Shown: positions 59,823-64,000 of the stretch, piece after piece | How positions within the stretch are numbered: position 1 is the stretch's first letter | How the letters are laid out: every line of letters begins with the position of its first letter | Source of the DNA: Clostridiales bacterium | GTDB lineage: Bacteria > Bacillota > Clostridia > Lachnospirales > Lachnospiraceae | Assembly (NCBI GenBank): GCA_023663185.1 | Contig: JAMPHY010000012.1 | Span: 33,264 to 97,263, forward strand | Reading direction: 5' to 3' | Length of the DNA stretch: 64,000 nucleotides | Position numbers and translations under genes: made by a program | The notes under the pieces: model-generated | The model's input: the letters and a program-made list of their open reading frames with translations, nothing else | The model's database searches: none | What the model was told of the DNA's origin: nothing

Positions 59823-60971
59823 ATGAAATATGATTATCTGGTGGTTGGAGCGGGTTTATTCGGCGCAGTTTTTGCGCATGAGATGAACAAAAAAGGGAAA
59901 AAGCTGCTTGTAATTGATAAAAGGGAGCATATTGCCGGCAATATTTATACAGAATTGATTCTTGACGTAAATGTACATAAGTACGGAGCGCATATTTTCC
60001 ATACGTCCGATAAAAAAGTATGGGATTATGTAAACCAATTTTCAGAATTTAACCATTATATCAATTCACCAATAGCAAGGTATCATGACGAGCTGTATAA
60101 TATGCCTTTTAATATGAATACCTTCAATAAAATGTGGGGAGTAATTACGCCCACGCAGGCTAGAGAGAAAATAGAAGAGCAGATAAAGAGCCTTAACATT
60201 GATGAACCGAAGAATCTCGAAGAGCAGGCGTTATCGCTGGTAGGATATGATGTGTATGAGAAGCTTGTAAAAGGGTATACGGAGAAACAGTGGGGGCGTG
60301 ACTGCAAAGAGCTGCCGGCTTTTATCATTAAAAGACTACCGCTTCGATTTACATATGATAATAATTATTTCAACGATGTATATCAGGGGATTCCCATTCA
60401 CGGTTATACTTATATAGTAGAAAAAATGCTTGAGGGCATTGAAGTAAAAACCGCAACTTCGTATCAGGAATATATAAAGACCGCGCCCAAGGACAGTAAT
60501 GGAAGCTTCACTGACGGCTTAGGAAATACGTTCTCAAAGATTTTGTATACCGGAATGATAGACGAATATTTTGGTTACAAATTAGGACATTTGGAATATC
60601 GTTCACTGCGTTTTGAACAGGAAGAGATGCCGGAATGTGATAATTTTCAAGGGAATGCGGTTGTAAATTATACAGACAGGGAAACTCCGTATACAAGGAT
60701 TATAGAGCACAAACATTTTGAGTTTGGAAAACAGCCGGGAACTGTCATTACCAAAGAATATCCTATGGAATGGAAAGTAGGAGAAGAGCCGTATTATCCG
60801 GTAAATAATGAAAGGAATAATTCATTATACGCCGAATATCGTAAGCTTGCCGAGGAGGAGAGAAACGTTTTATTCGGAGGCAGGCTTGGCTGGTATCAGT
60901 ATTATGACATGGACAAAATAGTTGCCATCGCGCTTCAGATGGCAGAAAAAGAAACAGCCGGAGAATTTTAA
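59823..60971 (+). CDS. glf: UDP-galactopyranose mutase
   Basis: Glf is an FAD enzyme that converts UDP-galactopyranose to UDP-galactofuranose for surface or glycoprotein glycans. The 382-residue product starts with the FAD-binding motif YDYLVVGAGLFGAVFAHEMNKKGKKLLVIDKREHIAGNIYTE. It has the family blocks YGAHIFHTSDKKVWDYVNQF, EKQWGRDCKELPAFIIKRLPLRFTYDNNYFNDVYQGIP, and GGRLGWYQYYDMDKIVAIALQMAE. Length is normal. It follows the small HTH gene by 17 bases and ends in a terminator. Location next to glycosyltransferases suggests that Galf is used on a local glycan. Confidence 0.95.
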   Translation: MKYDYLVVGAGLFGAVFAHEMNKKGKKLLVIDKREHIAGNIYTELILDVNVHKYGAHIFHTSDKKVWDYVNQFSEFNHYINSPIARYHDELYNMPFNMNTFNKMWGVITPTQAREKIEEQIKSLNIDEPKNLEEQALSLVGYDVYEKLVKGYTEKQWGRDCKELPAFIIKRLPLRFTYDNNYFNDVYQGIPIHGYTYIVEKMLEGIEVKTATSYQEYIKTAPKDSNGSFTDGLGNTFSKILYTGMIDEYFGYKLGHLEYRSLRFEQEEMPECDNFQGNAVVNYTDRETPYTRIIEHKHFEFGKQPGTVITKEYPMEWKVGEEPYYPVNNERNNSLYAEYRKLAEEERNVLFGGRLGWYQYYDMDKIVAIALQMAEKETAGEF

Positions 60972-60984
60972 CTCCGGCTGTTAT
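60955..60984. terminator. Terminator overlapping the glf stop
   Basis: CAGCCGGAG (60955-60963) pairs with CTCCGGCTG (60972-60980) around an 8-base loop that contains the stop codon. The T run is short on the plus strand and there is an A/T bias on the other side, so it may also serve the convergent fliD-like gene. Confidence 0.7.
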
Positions 60985-61012
60985 CGTAATGTGCAAGGAG
61001 ACGCACTTAGTA

Positions 61013-62329
61013 TCAACAATAACTGTTAAACATCATTCCACTGTATGCGCTTGTAATATATGGCGTTGCAAAGTTCTTACCGGGATTTTTATATGCCACG
61101 ATAATGTTGTTTACATAATTCATCGGATTTAAGGAAATCTGATTAGTCTTGCGTACTAACGAACGTGTGAAATCCATAATGGAAGAAAAATTCGATTTAG
61201 CCTTGTCGTCTGTCGCATTTTTCTGAACTGTGTCCGTATCAATTTCCAAAGTTCCATCAATATTAATATTCAGTCCTGCAGAAGTCAGCCCGTCTGCATA
61301 AAGTCTGGTAATACTCCCCATTTCATGAACTATGCGGTTGCTCTTAGGGTGCGAATCACTATATTCCGCAGCGGCACGTAAAAAGGAGTTATATCCGTTA
61401 ATCAGGGAATTAATATTCTCAGTAAGCGATTCTACATCTGTCTTAAGCCCGATTGTTGCAGTTTCACCTTCTTCGCTGCTTACTCCGTTAAGCGTCAGTT
61501 CATATTCACGACCTATAGTTATCTTATTAGAAAGAGACGTATGCTCCTCTCCATTCAGAATATATCTGGCATTAGCGGCGGGAGACGCTATATAGTCCAG
61601 ACCAAAGTAATCAACAGAACCGGAGGTCTTGCTGGTCTTATGGTCTGTCACATTAAAAATATGCTGTTTAGAATCCTTTAATCCCGTTGCATTAGATTCC
61701 AGCTTCAAACTGGAATTGCCTTCATCGTCCGTTATAATCTGACTTGAAATACCTATATTGGCGTTATTAATCAGTCTTGTCAGACGTTCCTGCACACTCC
61801 TGTTGGTATCCTCTGGTTTGATACTGAACTGAAATTCATAGTTCAAGTCGTCTATATTTAAATCAAATGAATAAGTAGAGGCAGAAAGCTCTACCGGTTC
61901 ATCAGCGGGAAGATATTTCCCCATATTTACCTGATGGGACGCCAAAGCGCGCACTTCAACTTCAAGTTCGGGAACGTTAGCGCTGTTTGCCGGCGTACCT
62001 ATATAAGAAGCTGAGGCAATGTTATCGTTGCTCGAATAAGCTGCCTTCTTATTTAAAAGTTCATCTTCGTTGACGCCGCCTAAAGATGCGATCGTATTAC
62101 GAAGTTCTCTTGCATTTTCCTTCATTCCTACTGCAAATGAACATGACTCTTTGCTCGTATCCAAAATATACAAAGGAGCTTCTTTGTTCATTTTAACAAT
62201 GGAATTATACACGCTGCGCAATTCGCTCTTCTTATGCGTATCGTAGGGCGTGCTTGACTTAGGCGCATAAGTAGTCATATAAAAATTATATATATTGGCA
62301 TAATTCTGTATGCTGTTATTATAAGCCAT
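61013..62329 (-). CDS. FliD-like hook-associated protein, divergent short form
   Basis: This 438-residue protein has the C-terminal FliD domain pattern (about residues 300-400: LTENINSLINGYNSFLRAAAEYSDSHPKSNRIVHEMG then LYADGLTSAGLNINIDGTLEIDTDTVQKNA). It lacks the typical FliD N-terminal coiled coil and cap motif. The middle has a fliD-type outer domain (about 155-300). GGAAAGGAGGAG precedes the ATG. It follows an FlxA-like gene with a likely sigma-28 promoter, so it belongs to the flagellar regulon. It may be a filament-associated or specialised cap protein, not the main FliD. Confidence 0.8.
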   Translation of the reverse strand: MAYNNSIQNYANIYNFYMTTYAPKSSTPYDTHKKSELRSVYNSIVKMNKEAPLYILDTSKESCSFAVGMKENARELRNTIASLGGVNEDELLNKKAAYSSNDNIASASYIGTPANSANVPELEVEVRALASHQVNMGKYLPADEPVELSASTYSFDLNIDDLNYEFQFSIKPEDTNRSVQERLTRLINNANIGISSQIITDDEGNSSLKLESNATGLKDSKQHIFNVTDHKTSKTSGSVDYFGLDYIASPAANARYILNGEEHTSLSNKITIGREYELTLNGVSSEEGETATIGLKTDVESLTENINSLINGYNSFLRAAAEYSDSHPKSNRIVHEMGSITRLYADGLTSAGLNINIDGTLEIDTDTVQKNATDDKAKSNFSSIMDFTRSLVRKTNQISLNPMNYVNNIIVAYKNPGKNFATPYITSAYSGMMFNSYC

Positions 62330-62365
62330 AATGCTCCTCCTTTCCGTATATTTTACAAGCCTTTT

Positions 62366-63262
62366 CTATGATTTCTTATGTGTTAGCAATACTTTACCGT
62401 CTTTTTTTATTTCTTCAAGCAGCGATTTACTTGATTTTGGAACCGTTGCTCTCATATTTTCTTTTCTTGCCTGTTGTTCTTCTAACATTCTGCGGCGTCT
62501 TTCCTTTTTCTTACGCTCCTCGTCGTTGATTTCAGATAATTTGCGTGCGCTGCTATCGGTTTTAGCGTTGATTGCCTCGGATACGCTGTTGATTTTGCCC
62601 TGTATCTCAATTTTTTCTTCATCGGTTTCAGCGCTGCGCATTAATCCGCTTAACTGAGTCTGTATCTTTCCCATATTAGAAAACTGCTGCATAGTATTGG
62701 AAAAAGAAATCATCATTTCAGCTTCGTCATCGCTTAAGGTAAACGCTTCTTTATCCGGTTCGGTCTGAGCGACGGTATTCTTAATACTATTGTTATCATC
62801 GATTCTGACAGCCTTGTCATTATTATCGCTTGTGACAGAATTGTTTGAACCAGTTGTTGTCTCAGCTTCGCCGGTCTTATTGTCAGCTTTTGCAAAAGCC
62901 TCTGCCTCGGTATCTGTCTTACCAGTGGAAGCTTTGTCAACAGAAGTTTTAGCAGTTTCGCTGCTGGAAACCGCGGCGCTTTCCGTCTCTTTGCCCTGAT
63001 TATTTTCGCTTCCTTCACGACGTTTATTAATCTTATATTGTTTTAACTCGCTGTTAAGATTTTGAATTTGTTCTTTAAGCTTCTTTTTCTTATCTGATTT
63101 CTCGTCTTCGGATAGCGTGTTATTATTTGCAAGGTCACGCATTTTTCCCTGAAGACTCACAATTTGATTTTGAATATTTTTCTCATGACTGTCCTGACTA
63201 GACGCTGCCATCTGACTGGTCGGTATAGCGCTTGACATATGGTTTACACTTGTTATATCCAT
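62366..63262 (-). CDS. FlxA-like flagellar-regulon protein
   Basis: The 298-residue protein has an FlxA-like N-terminal region (about residues 25-85: QNQIVSLQGKMRDLANNNTLSEDEKSDKKKKLKEQIQNLNSELKQY). A long Ser/Thr/Ala-rich disordered linker (about 85-175) and a helical charged C-terminal part (about 180-298) follow. FlxA-type proteins are expressed from sigma-28 in other bacteria, but their role is unclear. A GGGGGAG site precedes the ATG. It precedes the FliD-like gene by 36 bases, so the two are probably one unit. Confidence 0.75.
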   Translation of the reverse strand: MDITSVNHMSSAIPTSQMAASSQDSHEKNIQNQIVSLQGKMRDLANNNTLSEDEKSDKKKKLKEQIQNLNSELKQYKINKRREGSENNQGKETESAAVSSSETAKTSVDKASTGKTDTEAEAFAKADNKTGEAETTTGSNNSVTSDNNDKAVRIDDNNSIKNTVAQTEPDKEAFTLSDDEAEMMISFSNTMQQFSNMGKIQTQLSGLMRSAETDEEKIEIQGKINSVSEAINAKTDSSARKLSEINDEERKKKERRRRMLEEQQARKENMRATVPKSSKSLLEEIKKDGKVLLTHKKS

Positions 63263-63339
63263 AATTATCTCCCCCGCGTATCGCAGTGCGGACAGCCCTC
63301 AAAAAAGCATAAAACTATCCAATTACACTTATCTTTTAC

Positions 63340-63368
63340 TATATCGGCAGAAAAATATATATTCTTTA
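63340..63368 (-). promoter_or_regulatory. Candidate sigma-28 promoter of the flxA-like gene
   Basis: Read on the minus strand, TAAA (63365-63368) and CCGATATA (63340-63347) are separated by 17 bp, one more than at the other flagellar promoters. The -10 box is identical to that of fliC and flaG. Confidence 0.65.
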
Positions 63369-63430
63369 TACTTATTCTAATATATTTTACACTTTTTGTA
63401 AATTTATTTTTTAAAATGCGGTAAAATTAG

Positions 63431-63459
63431 TTGACGAAGGCTTAATGTTGTGTTATAGT
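63431..63459 (+). promoter_or_regulatory. sigma-A promoter of rpmG-secE-nusG
   Basis: TTGACG (63431-63436) and TATAGT (63454-63459) are separated by 17 bp, about 70 bp upstream of rpmG. Confidence 0.7.
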
Positions 63460-63526
63460 AATCAAACGAGATTAGATTTAGGTCTTTTTTTTATGCTTAA
63501 AAAACAGATACGTGGAGGTGGCAAGA

Positions 63527-63676
63527 ATGCGTACAAGAATCACATTAGCATGTACGGAATGCAAGCGTCGTAATTATAATACAACTAAGGATAAGAAGAC
63601 ACATCCGGACAGAATGGAAATTAAGAAATACTGCAGATTCTGTAAGACTCATACTCTGCATAAGGAAACCAAATAA
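63527..63676 (+). CDS. rpmG: 50S ribosomal protein L33
   Basis: The 49-residue product reads [20 protein letters not shown] and continues with [21 protein letters not shown], matching bacterial L33. It keeps both CxxC pairs (CTEC and CRFC), so it is the zinc-binding form. A GTGGAGGTG site precedes the ATG. It heads the conserved rpmG-secE-nusG operon, the usual lead-in to the ribosomal L11/L1 genes. Confidence 0.97.
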   Translation: MRTRITLACTECKRRNYNTTKDKKTHPDRMEIKKYCRFCKTHTLHKETK

Positions 63677-63706
63677 TTGTTTTACCGCGTTTGAAAGGAG
63701 TAGACT

Positions 63707-63925
63707 ATGGGCGATTCTGCAAAATCACAAAAGAAATCAAAGATTGCAGGTTTCTTTAATGGTGTGAAAGCCGAATTTAAAAAAATAACATGGCCCGGCA
63801 AAGATGACCTGCTGAAACAATCCATTGCAGTCACAGTTATTTCAATTGTAGTAGGAGCAATCATTGCCGTGTTGGATTTTGCACTTCAGTATGGAGTGGA
63901 TTTCTTAACAACATTGACATTTTAG
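63707..63925 (+). CDS. secE: Preprotein translocase subunit SecE
   Basis: SecE clamps and stabilises SecY in the translocation channel. The 72-residue single-pass protein has the diagnostic VKAEFKKITWPGKDDLLKQS amphipathic helix, followed by one membrane segment (about residues 42-66). GAAAGGAG precedes the ATG. It lies between rpmG and nusG as expected. Confidence 0.96.
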   Translation: MGDSAKSQKKSKIAGFFNGVKAEFKKITWPGKDDLLKQSIAVTVISIVVGAIIAVLDFALQYGVDFLTTLTF

Positions 63926-63941
63926 AGCGAGGGGTAATCGT

Positions 63942-64000
63942 ATGGCAGATGCAAACTGGTATGTTGTTCATACTTATTCCGGGTATGAAAATAAAGTAAA
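63942..64000 (+). CDS. nusG: Transcription termination/antitermination factor NusG, N-terminal fragment
   Basis: Only the first 19 or so codons are inside the window: MADANWYVVHTYSGYENKV, the standard NusG N-terminus (NGN domain). A GAGGGG site precedes the ATG at 63942. The gene continues past the right edge. Confidence 0.95.
   Translation, partial: MADANWYVVHTYSGYENKV

Overview
The window looks like chromosome of a motile, butyrate-forming anaerobic Firmicute, most likely a Lachnospiraceae of the Roseburia/Agathobacter/Eubacterium type. That placement is inferred from four things: a clustered butyryl-CoA pathway (thl-crt-hbd-bcd-etfB-etfA), Firmicute-style flagellar control (FlgM, FliW-CsrA, sigma-28 promoters of the form CTAAA-N16-CCGATA), strong GGAGG ribosome binding sites, and moderate-to-low GC. 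No rRNA, tRNA, CRISPR array, insertion sequence or prophage was seen.

Layout. 1-2442: end of an NlpC/P60 wall hydrolase, the ribosome hibernation factor hpf with a structured leader, and an M23 peptidase-like protein. 2448-8663: the butyryl-CoA operon, with promoter and terminator. 8691-19055: accessory genes (XRE regulator with an ABC exporter, an ECF sigma/anti-sigma pair, an AlbA/ATPase-type regulator, and an ABC-2 transporter cluster) punctuated by long palindromic elements. 19096-28880: mtnA, a HAD phosphatase, a UbiA-type prenyltransferase, a large membrane protein, a GH2 beta-galactosidase and two unknown genes. 29020-33473: a 1180-residue coiled-coil/zinc-ribbon protein and a winged-helix regulator.

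33523-48497 is a late flagellar region: flgM-flgN-flgK-flgK-flgL-fliW-csrA, a convergent glycosyltransferase, flaG-fliD-fliS plus a chaperone-like gene, a gene with a pseudoknotted leader, and flagellin fliC. 48593-59213 holds two toxin-antitoxin pairs, a GT4 enzyme, a CgeB-like enzyme and five paralogous GT2-TPR glycosyltransferases, which I read as a probable flagellin glycosylation island. 59467-63262 has a small regulator, UDP-galactopyranose mutase, a second FliD-like protein and an FlxA-like protein. 63431-64000 starts the conserved rpmG-secE-nusG operon.

How it fits together: sigma-28 promoters at four places (flgM, flaG, fliC, flxA-like) are held in check by FlgM, encoded in the first of these operons. 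FliW-CsrA probably controls flagellin translation through a GGA-loop hairpin and the Shine-Dalgarno of fliC. The glycosyltransferases and UDP-Galf synthesis next door could decorate the filament. The most unusual features are a family of dispersed long hairpins that keep an unpaired GGCACGCT-type insert while their arms differ (8691, 18916, 41905, possibly 14972), and two structured leader RNAs (605-723 and 46379-46553) that match no RNA class I recognise.
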